Source: an uncultured Lachnospiraceae bacterium
Lineage (GTDB): Bacteria > Bacillota > Clostridia > Lachnospirales > Lachnospiraceae
Reading direction: 5' to 3'
Length of the DNA stretch: 18,953 nucleotides
Assembly: GCA_947177515.1 (NCBI GenBank)
Contig: CAMWUU010000016.1
Location: forward strand, 1 to 18,953
Positions 1-5,437 of this stretch are shown here, one piece after another; the first letter of the stretch is position 1; every line of letters starts with the position of its first letter. The notes beneath the pieces are model-generated. The model was not told the DNA's origin. It made no database searches and saw nothing but the letters and a program-made list of their open reading frames with translations. The translations under genes and the position numbers were made by a program.

Positions 1-2
1 AA

Positions 3-209
3 AAGAGATATCTGTGGAATTATTTTTATGATGATATGGATTTTACAAATTATCCATATCCTTACTATTTATTTGTGCCGGAAGAAAATCAGCGGGTAAC
101 GGTCAGGGTTTATTTTACAAAGGATACGCCTCAAATGTATTCGGATGTGTATATGAGTGAGGGAACGCCCTGCCAGTATAAGGGCAGAAAGATTGAAATA
201 AATATATGA
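3..209 (+). CDS. 3' end of an unrecognised CDS (partial)
   Basis: The window opens inside a plus-strand reading frame that runs 68 codons to a TGA at 207-209. The visible piece is rich in Tyr, Phe, Asp and Pro (a stretch reading NYPYPYYLFVPEE, then VTVRVYFTKDTPQMYSDVYM) and ends in KIEINI. The alternating hydrophobic/polar pattern in the middle suggests beta strands, as in an extracytoplasmic or beta-sandwich C-terminus, but this is inference. The start lies outside the window, so no domain, signal peptide or length can be judged. I do not recognise the family. No clear terminator follows directly. It could also be part of the same decayed region as the HTH remnant that follows, since no neighbour shows that it is functional. 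Confidence 0.55.
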   Translation, partial: KRYLWNYFYDDMDFTNYPYPYYLFVPEENQRVTVRVYFTKDTPQMYSDVYMSEGTPCQYKGRKIEINI

Positions 210-239
210 AGACTATTATTTGCTAGATGGGTAATACCA

Positions 240-427
240 CGATACGACTTTAAGCATTTTGGAGCAGCGATAAAGGCAGCGAGTGAAGGACGATTGTATG
301 AAAGATTGTTGACACAGTTACAAATATTATTATGGGTCGGGTGATTGAAAAGACAAGGACAGAGCAGGGAAAAGCAAGACCCTGGATGAATATTGCAGTC
401 TTTTATAGAAAGCATGGGAAAACGTAA
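240..427 (+). pseudogene. Decayed XRE-type HTH regulator remnant
   Basis: From 240 the plus strand reads RYDFKHFGAAIKAASEGRLYE, close to the N-terminus of the XRE-type regulators common in clostridial integrative elements (YDFKAFGxAIKxARExRG followed by TREKL). The frame then degenerates. A stop falls in this frame near 342, while a second frame (from about 302 to a TAA at 425-427) stays open and ends with AVFYRKHGKT, resembling the LQVFYELV segment that normally follows the recognition helix. A gene with at least one frameshift and missing bases would explain both pieces. No start codon or Shine-Dalgarno site was found at the expected place. The assignment rests on remembered family sequence only; an unrelated degenerate stretch is the alternative. 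Confidence 0.4.
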
Positions 428-474
428 CACCATGATCAGGTTGTATTCTGTCTGCTCAAAAAAGAAAATAGTAG

Positions 475-525
475 AAAGAAAAACCTGCGGTTTCTATTCT
501 TGATAAAGAAAGAAACACCGCAGGT
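475..525 (-). terminator. Rho-independent terminator of the EFR1 ferredoxin gene
   Basis: The arms ACCTGCGGT (483-491) and ACCGCAGGT (517-525) are exact reverse complements and extend through TTCT/AGAAA with a small bulge. Read on the minus strand, the stem is followed by TTTTTCTTTC, a U-rich tail. It lies about 25 bases past the stop codon at 550, as expected for that gene's terminator. Confidence 0.75.
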
Positions 526-549
526 AAATACTCCTAATAAAGAGGAATA

Positions 550-1317
550 TTATATAAATAACTCGTTTTCTTTTCTTGTGGAACATGCTTTTTTTATCGC
601 CAATGCGGCAACCGAAACCAGTGCTCCATTTACTTTGCGGGCGGATTGCGGGCATTGTACAACGCAGCGCATACAGGAAATACATTTTTTGCTGTCAGCA
701 ACCTTTAAATTTTCTTGGTTTATTGCCTCTGCTGGACATTGCTCGGCACAGTAGCCACAACTTGTACAGTGATTACCTGCTTTTGGAACCAGGCTGGCTG
801 TGCCCATATGCTTATAGGGACGGTTTCCTGGGACTTGCGGTATGGAAATGTTGCCTGAGTTTCCGCTTATTTTTTCTAAAATCTTTGCGGCAAAACCGTT
901 TAATTCGTTCTGGTCTTTTGCATCAGGTCTTCCAGCCGCATACTGGTGCATAATAGAATGCTCTGCAATGGCGGCGATTGCGGCAATTACCTTGAAACCG
1001 CTTTTTTCGGCAATATCCTTTAATTCAATTAAAGTGTCCTCATATGCCCTATTGCCATATACACAGATAATGATACATAAAGTTTGGTCAGCATGGATAT
1101 TTGAAATTCTTTGTGTGGCAAGACCGGGAACGCGCCCTCCATAGGAAGGCACTGCAATAATTGCAATATCATCTTTTGTTAAATAGAGGGATGAATAATC
1201 CGTTTTTGCATTGGATAAATCAATTTTACTGATAGGCATACTAAAAGCATTCGCTACAATCTCCGCAACTTTTCCAGTTCCCCCGGTTGGACTGAAAACA
1301 ATCTGTGAAACTTTCAT
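550..1317 (-). CDS. EFR1-family flavodoxin/ferredoxin protein
   Basis: The predicted 255-aa protein is a cytoplasmic redox protein that joins a flavodoxin-like domain to a two-cluster ferredoxin. The N-terminus has the flavodoxin phosphate-loop pattern SPTGGTGKVAEIVA (residues 9-22). The C-terminus has two CxxCxxCxxxC motifs: C184, C187, C190, C194 and C212, C215, C218, C222, each followed by Pro, typical of [4Fe-4S] clusters. This order and length match the EFR1 family of clostridia, whose members are thought to move electrons but mostly lack an assigned partner. The start is fixed by an AGGAGG site 5-6 bases upstream. It is a single-gene transcription unit with its own promoter at 1351-1379 and a terminator at 475-525. 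An inverted repeat over the promoter suggests repression. The electron donor and acceptor cannot be read from the sequence. Confidence 0.88.
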   Translation of the reverse strand: MKVSQIVFSPTGGTGKVAEIVANAFSMPISKIDLSNAKTDYSSLYLTKDDIAIIAVPSYGGRVPGLATQRISNIHADQTLCIIICVYGNRAYEDTLIELKDIAEKSGFKVIAAIAAIAEHSIMHQYAAGRPDAKDQNELNGFAAKILEKISGNSGNISIPQVPGNRPYKHMGTASLVPKAGNHCTSCGYCAEQCPAEAINQENLKVADSKKCISCMRCVVQCPQSARKVNGALVSVAALAIKKACSTRKENELFI

Positions 1318-1344
1318 TTCTGAACCTCCTGTAATTTTTAAATA

Positions 1345-1372
1345 TACACCATTATAGCATGGCTAAGGTGTA
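1345..1372. promoter_or_regulatory. Candidate operator over the EFR1 promoter
   Basis: TACACC (1345-1350) and GGTGTA (1367-1372) form an exact inverted repeat with 16 bases between the arms. The arms flank the -10 box, and one fills most of the promoter spacer. A dimeric repressor binding here would block polymerase. The 17-bp promoter spacing argues against a MerR-type activator, which normally uses 19-20 bp. The regulator is unknown. Confidence 0.4.
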
Positions 1373-1379
1373 ATGTCAA
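1351..1379 (-). promoter_or_regulatory. Sigma-A promoter of the EFR1 gene
   Basis: On the minus strand TTGACA (1374-1379) and TATAAT (1351-1356) are separated by exactly 17 bases. Both hexamers match the consensus. It lies about 35 bases upstream of the start codon at 1317. Confidence 0.85.
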
Positions 1380-1388
1380 GATTTACAG

Positions 1389-1579
1389 CAAGACGAAACA
1401 CGACAAACGCATGAATGAATAAATCGTGAACACAGTATTATCAGAATAAAAAATTAGAGTAAATTAATACTAGAATTTCAGAAGCCCTCTGTATAAAATT
1501 CCCTTTCGGAAAATTTTCTGCATATTTATTAGTTTTATTAACAGAATGTTCATTCATGCGTTTATCGTGCAAGACGAAA
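1389..1579. mobile_element. MITE-like element with 23-bp TIRs and 10-bp flanking repeat
   Basis: The left end (1399-1421) and right end (1547-1569) are inverted copies matching at 21 of 23 positions; the outermost bases read CACGA, then C or T, then AAACGCATGAATGAA. The exact 10-bp direct repeat CAAGACGAAA sits directly outside each end (1389-1398 and 1570-1579), as a target-site duplication would. The 171-bp body is AT-rich, codes for nothing and has further nested inverted repeats (AGTATTA with TAATACT; GAATTT with AAATTC). No transposase lies nearby, so any movement would have been helped in trans. The family of the helping transposase is not identifiable from one copy. Confidence 0.65.
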
Positions 1580-1618
1580 AGACTTTGTAATCAAATCGTA
1601 ATAGTAAATAAGCTTTTG

Positions 1619-1725
1619 CTTTCATGCGAAAGTAGGCTTCATATGAAATTATGCTTTCATATGAAATTATGCTTTCATACGAAATTATGCTTTCATACGA
1701 AATTATGCTTTCATACGAAAGCATG
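1619..1725. repeat. Six tandem 18-bp palindromic repeats
   Basis: Six head-to-tail units follow the pattern CTTTCATACGAAATTATG, at 1619-1636, 1637-1653 (one base shorter), 1654-1671, 1672-1689, 1690-1707 and 1708-1725. Units 4 and 5 are identical. Each unit carries the near-palindrome TTTCAT-A/G-C/T-GAAA at its centre, so every unit could bind a symmetric dimer or fold alone. The block is bounded by CTTTTGC (from 1613) and GCAAAAG (ending about 1732), giving the whole array inverted outer arms. There are no spacers, so it is not a CRISPR. Iteron-like binding array or plain slippage repeat are the two readings. Confidence 0.85.
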
Positions 1726-1799
1726 CAAAAGAAGAAATATAATAAGGCAGGTTTTTTTCACCATGATAGACATTAGGAATAAAAAAGAAATAACCTATA

Positions 1800-1856
1800 T
1801 GACGTAACAAATATTACTTGAAATTGGGAAAAAGAGAAGGGAAACCCATTACGTCA
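1800..1856. repeat. Inverted repeat TGACGTAA / TTACGTCA
   Basis: Exact 8-bp arms at 1800-1807 and 1849-1856 enclose 41 bases, with an inner partial pairing of AATTGGG and CCCATT. A TGACGTAA-type palindrome could be a protein site or part of a folded RNA. No gene starts close by. Confidence 0.4.
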
Positions 1857-1890
1857 AGATGCACAGGATAGAGGAGCAGAATTCTGATAA

Positions 1891-2232
1891 AATAAAGAAA
1901 TAGTTGAAACGGATGTAAAACGTTATAAAATCCGTGATAAGGTAAAAAAATCCTTCAAAAGAAGTTGTTTATATGGTATAATATCGCCAGATATTATACC
2001 AGTACCCGTAGCGTTCGACCAGAGGAACCGCACAAAAGTACAAAGAAAAAATTCCACAGCGAACGGTGCGCATGCCCCGCAGGGAAACATGTTCGAAGAA
2101 CATGGTACAATAATTAATACCACCGCTGTTATCACAGCAGGAACTGTTCCATGTCACGGAATCGCAAACTGTTGTAAAACCAGTGGGGATGATAATTTTT
2201 CGATAAAGGCTGTAATAATACAGAACTCATAA
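1891..2232 (+). other. Open frame without start, rich in stem-loops; possible pseudogene or structured RNA
   Basis: After in-frame stops at 1885-1890 a plus-strand frame stays open for 113 codons to TAA 2230-2232. It has no ATG before 2089 and no Shine-Dalgarno site. It reads NKEIVETDVKRYKIRDK at the start and later HAPQGNMFEEHGTIINTT, which I cannot place in a family. A second frame just upstream (MHRIEEQNSDKIKK, from 1858) could be its frameshifted beginning. The same DNA holds a perfect 12-bp stem (1974-1985 with 1990-2001), a 7-bp stem CATGTTC/GAACATG (about 2088-2104), GCGTTC paired with GAAC-bulge-CGC (about 2011-2031) and GGAACTGTTCC (about 2140-2150). These favour a structured element over coding DNA, or a remnant carrying both. 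Confidence 0.3.
1974..2001. repeat. Perfect 12-bp palindrome with 4-base loop
   Basis: TGGTATAATATC (1974-1985) and its exact complement (1990-2001) are separated by GCCA. Each arm contains TATAAT, so a -10-like box faces both ways. TTCAAA at 1954-1959 lies 17 bases before the plus-strand box. No T tract follows, so it is not a terminator. It could be an operator on a weak promoter or an RNA hairpin. Confidence 0.6.
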
Positions 2233-2278
2233 TTTTACAATTACCCGATTGCACTCTGGCTTGGAAAGGAGAAGCAAT

Positions 2279-2713
2279 ATGCATATAAGTACAAAATGCT
2301 CTGTCGCCATTCATTGTCTGATTTTTATTTTTGAATATGGGGACAAGCGAAAAGTTACCAGTGATCTTTTATCCTTATCTACCGGAAGTAATCCAGTTAC
2401 GATCAGGAATATTTTAAGTTCATTGCGCAAAGACGGAATGATATCGGTTCAATTCGGCAGGGGTGGGGCAACATTGAATTGTCCGTTAAATGAAATAACT
2501 TTATATCGCATATGCAGGGCAATAGAGCCGGATTTTAGTTCTAAACTGATTGGTGTCCATGCACTGCCCTCGCCATTATGCCCTGTGGGGAAAAGTATCC
2601 ATAGTGTATTGGATTGTTCATATCAGAAAATTCGAAGTGATTTATGTGAAAGTCTGAAAAGCATTACATTGGAAAATATTATCTCCGATTATCATAGCGT
2701 ACAATCAGGTTAG
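2279..2713 (+). CDS. Rrf2-family transcriptional regulator (YwnA-like)
   Basis: The 144-aa product has the Rrf2 layout: an N-terminal helix MHISTKCSVAIHCL, a winged HTH at about residues 26-66 (TIRNILSSLRKDGMI, then the wing QFGRGGA), and a helical dimerisation tail. The tail carries the C-P-V-G-K-S-I-H-S-V-L motif (C101), typical of the YwnA branch rather than the Fe-S binding IscR branch; the three-cysteine cluster of IscR is absent. Such proteins repress nearby genes in response to redox or metabolite signals. The start at 2279 is set by AAAGGAGAAG about 7 bases upstream; an upstream in-frame ATG at 2249 has no ribosome site. It precedes the acetyltransferase gene on the same strand with a 140-base gap, so joint transcription is possible but not shown. 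Confidence 0.87.
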   Translation: MHISTKCSVAIHCLIFIFEYGDKRKVTSDLLSLSTGSNPVTIRNILSSLRKDGMISVQFGRGGATLNCPLNEITLYRICRAIEPDFSSKLIGVHALPSPLCPVGKSIHSVLDCSYQKIRSDLCESLKSITLENIISDYHSVQSG

Positions 2714-2853
2714 GACTATAGCGGGTATCTTAATAACAGAATGTCTTTATTACAAAAACTTATTACAACATAAAGGGAAACGTGGATGAGTGGATTTCTT
2801 ATAGGGCGGGGAATGATATCTATCATCAGGATACCAAAGGGGGAATTATTGAA

Positions 2854-3264
2854 ATGGAAATCAGGGAATATCAAACATACCAGGAAAGTGAAATATTAAG
2901 TTTATATGCGAGTGTGGGCTGGACAGCTTATACGGATTCCCCAAAGCTATTGTGTGAAGGATTTCAGAATTCGTTGCTGACCTTAGCGGCATATGAGGAG
3001 GGAAAACTTTTAGGCATTATCCGCACGGTGGGCGATGGAAATACTATTGTGTTTATACAGGACATTCTGGTTTTCCCAGAGTATCAACGCAAAGGGGTGG
3101 GTTCGCGGTTGGTTACATCGGTTATGGAACGATTTTCCCATGTCCGACAGATTGAACTGGCAACGGATAATACGCCCCAAACAATTGCGTTTTACAAAGC
3201 CCTTGGGTTTACGGAAATGTCCGAGATTGGATGCTGTGCATTTATTAGGGTAAAAAGGCAATAA
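2854..3264 (+). CDS. GNAT-family N-acetyltransferase
   Basis: The 136-aa protein has the acetyl-CoA binding core of the GNAT fold: strand and loop IVFIQDILVFPEYQRKGVG at residues 65-83, with the Q-R-K-G-V-G pyrophosphate loop, followed by helix SRLVTSVMERF. The C-terminal TPQTIAFYKALGFTEM is the usual motif B that carries the Tyr thought to act as general acid. It would move an acetyl group onto an amine; the substrate is not visible. The start at 2854 is preceded by AAAGGGGG and gives the normal family N-terminus (MEIREYQTY). An in-frame ATG at 2782 would add 24 residues unlike the family. The next gene starts 34 bases downstream, so the two are probably cotranscribed. Confidence 0.88.
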   Translation: MEIREYQTYQESEILSLYASVGWTAYTDSPKLLCEGFQNSLLTLAAYEEGKLLGIIRTVGDGNTIVFIQDILVFPEYQRKGVGSRLVTSVMERFSHVRQIELATDNTPQTIAFYKALGFTEMSEIGCCAFIRVKRQ

Positions 3265-3298
3265 TATGCCTGGGATGCCTGGGAGGAGGATTATCTTG

Positions 3299-4027
3299 AT
3301 GGAATCATTATCAAAACCGCCTATGGATGATATATGTTTTGCTGACTTGATAGGAAGTTTTGCCGTATGGAATGGTGTTACCTACCGTGAAACCGCATAC
3401 TGGAACGAAGTAGCACTTTTTGCACGATATGATACGGAGAAAAAAACAGAACTTTTTAGGATTCCAAAAGATAGCCTGCAGGAAAGATTTATTGCTTTTG
3501 CAAATTGTGATGTAGAAGGGGTGCGTTATAAAATTCACAAAGTCCAGAATGGAAATGGTTATTTTTCGCCATTTTCAGAAAATGGAAAGATTTTACATAT
3601 TCCTGTTGGGAAAATAAATGAGATATGGATACAAAGAAATTATGGAAACAAGCGGATTGAGGTGGAGATTATTTACCAAAGACAGGGGATTTCCCAATTG
3701 CCAAGTGATTGCAGGTTTTATGTTGAGGAAATGCACAATGGCAATCTTATGCTTTCCTATTTGGATCATCTTCTTACCGTGCCGCAAACAAAAGAAGTGC
3801 TAAAAGAGCTTTATGGGGAGAGGATATGGTTTGCGGAGGCGAATTTGGCAGGGCTGATCACGGATGAATATGTCAGCCGGATAAAAATTGATTCGGAGGA
3901 ATTTGATTTTACCGAGGATTTGGCTTATGGATTGATTACCATATCCCCCAGGAAACCAGGTGGGAATTCAATTATACATCAGATCTGTAAGAACTTTAAC
4001 CGGTTGACAGATCAGGCTGTGAACTGA
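3299..4027 (+). CDS. Uncharacterised 242-aa protein
   Basis: The frame opens with MESLSKPPMDD behind a strong GGGAGGAGG site (from 3281), which is why 3299 is preferred over the in-frame ATG at 3266. The protein is soluble, with no signal peptide or membrane segment, and mixes beta-rich stretches (YKIHKVQNGNGYF, KRIEVEIIYQRQ) with an acidic region near residues 200-215. No catalytic motif or repeat stands out and I do not recognise the family. It sits directly after the acetyltransferase gene and before the NUDIX gene, in a run of small genes of accessory character. Its base composition is in keeping with its neighbours. A role linked to the acetyltransferase is possible but is inference from position only. 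Confidence 0.75.
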   Translation: MESLSKPPMDDICFADLIGSFAVWNGVTYRETAYWNEVALFARYDTEKKTELFRIPKDSLQERFIAFANCDVEGVRYKIHKVQNGNGYFSPFSENGKILHIPVGKINEIWIQRNYGNKRIEVEIIYQRQGISQLPSDCRFYVEEMHNGNLMLSYLDHLLTVPQTKEVLKELYGERIWFAEANLAGLITDEYVSRIKIDSEEFDFTEDLAYGLITISPRKPGGNSIIHQICKNFNRLTDQAVN

Positions 4028-4052
4028 CCAGGAGAGGAAAATCCCGTTGTCC

Positions 4053-4074
4053 TATCTGGAAGGGAAGCCAGATA
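4053..4074. other. Hairpin after the 242-aa protein gene
   Basis: TATCTGG (4053-4059) pairs exactly with CCAGATA (4068-4074) over an 8-base loop, 25 bases past the stop. No run of T follows, so it is at best a weak or processing-type terminator. Confidence 0.3.
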
Positions 4075-4124
4075 ATCCGGTTTCCTGTGCTGTTACATCG
4101 ACAATTGCCCCTTTTATTTTTTAG

Positions 4125-4153
4125 TTGCTAATTGTAAGAAAAAGGTGTAAGAT
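4125..4153 (+). promoter_or_regulatory. Promoter of the NUDIX gene
   Basis: TTGCTA (4125-4130) and TAAGAT (4148-4153) are 17 bases apart, about 85 bases before the NUDIX start codon. Four of six positions of each box match the sigma-A consensus. Confidence 0.5.
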
Positions 4154-4238
4154 AGAGAAAGAAAATGGATGTTTTTGGATTGGGGCAGGGAAGAGAGGAA
4201 GCCTGGATTGGTAGATAGACTGGAATGGAGGAAGACAT

Positions 4239-4745
4239 ATGCATTTTTTACATTGCCCGTTTTGTGGGGAGAAATTAGAACCAAGAGAGATTGGGGATGA
4301 GGGACTAATCCCATATTGTCATTCTTGTGAAAGACCCTTTTGGGATATTTTTACAACATCGGTAATCTGTGCTGTAGTCAATGAGGAGGATGAAATTGCC
4401 CTGCTGCGTCAGAACTATGTATCCACTACCAATTATGTGTGTGTTGCCGGGATTATGAAAATGGGGGAGAGTGCCGAGGAAACGGTGATCCGGGAGGTCG
4501 GGGAGGAGATCGGAGTAGAAATTTCATCGCTGAAGTATATCCGAAGCTATGCATATGAGAAAAAAGAAATGTTGATGTTAGGTTTTTATGCGACGGCAAA
4601 AAAGAAGGAATTGGTTTTATCCGGCGAGGTGGATGTGGCAAAGTGGGTACCGCTTGCCGAGGCACCGGGGAAACTGCGGGAAGGAAGTATTGCCTTTAAG
4701 CTGGTAAACGAAGTGATCCGGGAGCGGGGCGGAATGAAAAATTAG
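4239..4745 (+). CDS. NUDIX hydrolase with N-terminal zinc ribbon
   Basis: The 168-aa protein begins with a zinc ribbon (C6-PF-C9 and C27-HS-C30) followed by a NUDIX domain. The NUDIX box is complete: G71, E77, R85-E86, E89-E90, G92, matching GX5EX7REUXEEXGU. Enzymes of this class split nucleoside diphosphates linked to another group, using the Glu residues to hold Mg or Mn. The ribbon-plus-NUDIX order recalls NudC (NADH pyrophosphatase), but the protein is much shorter and lacks NudC's extra N-terminal domain and SQPWPFPxS motif, so the substrate is open. GGAGGAAG lies 6-7 bases before the ATG. The next gene starts 26 bases downstream, consistent with an operon driven from the promoter at 4125-4153. 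Confidence 0.88.
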   Translation: MHFLHCPFCGEKLEPREIGDEGLIPYCHSCERPFWDIFTTSVICAVVNEEDEIALLRQNYVSTTNYVCVAGIMKMGESAEETVIREVGEEIGVEISSLKYIRSYAYEKKEMLMLGFYATAKKKELVLSGEVDVAKWVPLAEAPGKLREGSIAFKLVNEVIRERGGMKN

Positions 4746-4771
4746 GAATAGAAGGAGGCAGGAGTAAAATT

Positions 4772-5293
4772 ATGACGAATCAGGATGAAGAGTTTGTTAA
4801 CCGTTTAAAAATTGAGGATGTGCCATGGGGCAAATTGACCACCGCATATGGGCGGGCGGCGGATTTCCCAGAATATCTTGCTACGCTTGATAGTATGCAA
4901 GACCGGGAAGAGATGGAATACGCATTTGGGGAGATTGGAAGCTGTATCGAGCACCAGGGGACATTGTGGCATTCTACGCCGTTTGCGCTGATTTTCCTTG
5001 TGCGCATTTACCGGGAGGCAGCAAAGCAGGAAGGATCTGACAATGCTGATTGGCTTGTGGGGGAGATGGAGGATTTATTTGATTTGATCTGCACATGTTA
5101 CCACGATGTGGAGGAGGATATGGAGGAAGACGAACCCAGACCGCCGTTTTCGGATATGCTTAAGGAAGAGTATCTTTGGCCAGAAGATTTGAGTGAGGAA
5201 GAGGAAGACGAGTATTGGCAGCAGGGATACGATGATGATTTATTCGCAAGTATCTACCACTATTCCTATGAATTGGTGAAGGAATTTGAATAG
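4772..5293 (+). CDS. Acidic HEAT-like/immunity-type protein, uncharacterised
   Basis: The 173-aa product is very acidic, with Glu/Asp clusters at about residues 110-125 and 138-148 (LSEEEEDEYW). Its N-terminal half contains AYGRAADFPEYLATL (residues 25-39) and then a helix ending IEHQGTLWHSTPFALIFLV (59-77). The pairing of A-Y-G-x-A-x-D-x-P with H-Q-G-T-x-x-x-(S/A)-T-P-x-A is shared by helical repeat proteins often annotated as HEAT-repeat and found in immunity gene clusters, so an all-helical protein-binding role is likely. No catalytic residues are visible. It follows the NUDIX gene by 26 bases with its own GAAGGAGG site and is probably cotranscribed. No toxin gene is seen beside it. The family call is from memory of the motif and is tentative. 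Confidence 0.72.
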   Translation: MTNQDEEFVNRLKIEDVPWGKLTTAYGRAADFPEYLATLDSMQDREEMEYAFGEIGSCIEHQGTLWHSTPFALIFLVRIYREAAKQEGSDNADWLVGEMEDLFDLICTCYHDVEEDMEEDEPRPPFSDMLKEEYLWPEDLSEEEEDEYWQQGYDDDLFASIYHYSYELVKEFE

Positions 5294-5369
5294 TAAGGTT
5301 ATGGATACAGTATCGCAGGCAGGCTTTTAACATGCACCAGTGTAAAGAATGGATGAAATGAAAACAAAG

Positions 5370-5407
5370 GGTGGCAGCAAAATATATTTGCTGCCATCTT
5401 TTATTTT
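5370..5407. terminator. Bidirectional terminator between convergent genes
   Basis: TGGCAGCAAA (5372-5381) pairs perfectly with TTTGCTGCCA (5387-5396) over a 5-base loop. On the plus strand TCTTTTATTTT follows; on the minus strand CCCTTTGTTTT follows. It can end both the plus-strand cluster (stop 5293) and the minus-strand ankyrin operon (stop 5438). Confidence 0.9.
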
Positions 5408-5437
5408 GACTCGGTTTATGATCTTTGGTTGGTTTGG

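Larger units (their letters stand above)
210..549. other. Intergenic region 210-549
   Basis: This stretch holds the HTH remnant at 240-427 and the terminator of the minus-strand ferredoxin gene at 475-525. Apart from these, nothing convincing is seen. A 100-codon minus-strand frame across 131-433 overlaps the end of the partial gene and has no plausible ribosome site, so it is not called. Confidence 0.5.
1318..2278. other. Repeat- and palindrome-rich gene-free region
   Basis: Nearly a kilobase lies between the divergent EFR1 and Rrf2 genes with no convincing gene. In order it holds the EFR1 promoter, a MITE-like element (1389-1579), a six-copy 18-bp palindromic tandem array (1619-1725), an inverted repeat TGACGTAA/TTACGTCA (1800-1856), and a long open frame without a start (1891-2232) that contains several stem-loops. 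The last bases hold the Rrf2 ribosome site. The left part is clearly AT-rich and changes to a more balanced composition from about 1980. The region reads as an insertion-prone accessory spot. Confidence 0.6.

Noticed and set aside
1619..1725. Short repeats considered as a CRISPR array
   Set aside because: Units are head to tail without spacers and only 18 bp long; no cas gene is present.
1556..1807. 83-codon plus-strand frame with repeated CFHTKL units
   Set aside because: The repeat comes from the 18-bp DNA array being a multiple of three; there is no ribosome site, and the start lies inside the right end of the MITE-like element.
3267..3286. 9-bp tandem duplication TGCCTGGGA just before the 242-aa gene
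   Set aside because: It is a real duplication but very short, and the ribosome site and start lie downstream of it; no consequence is apparent.
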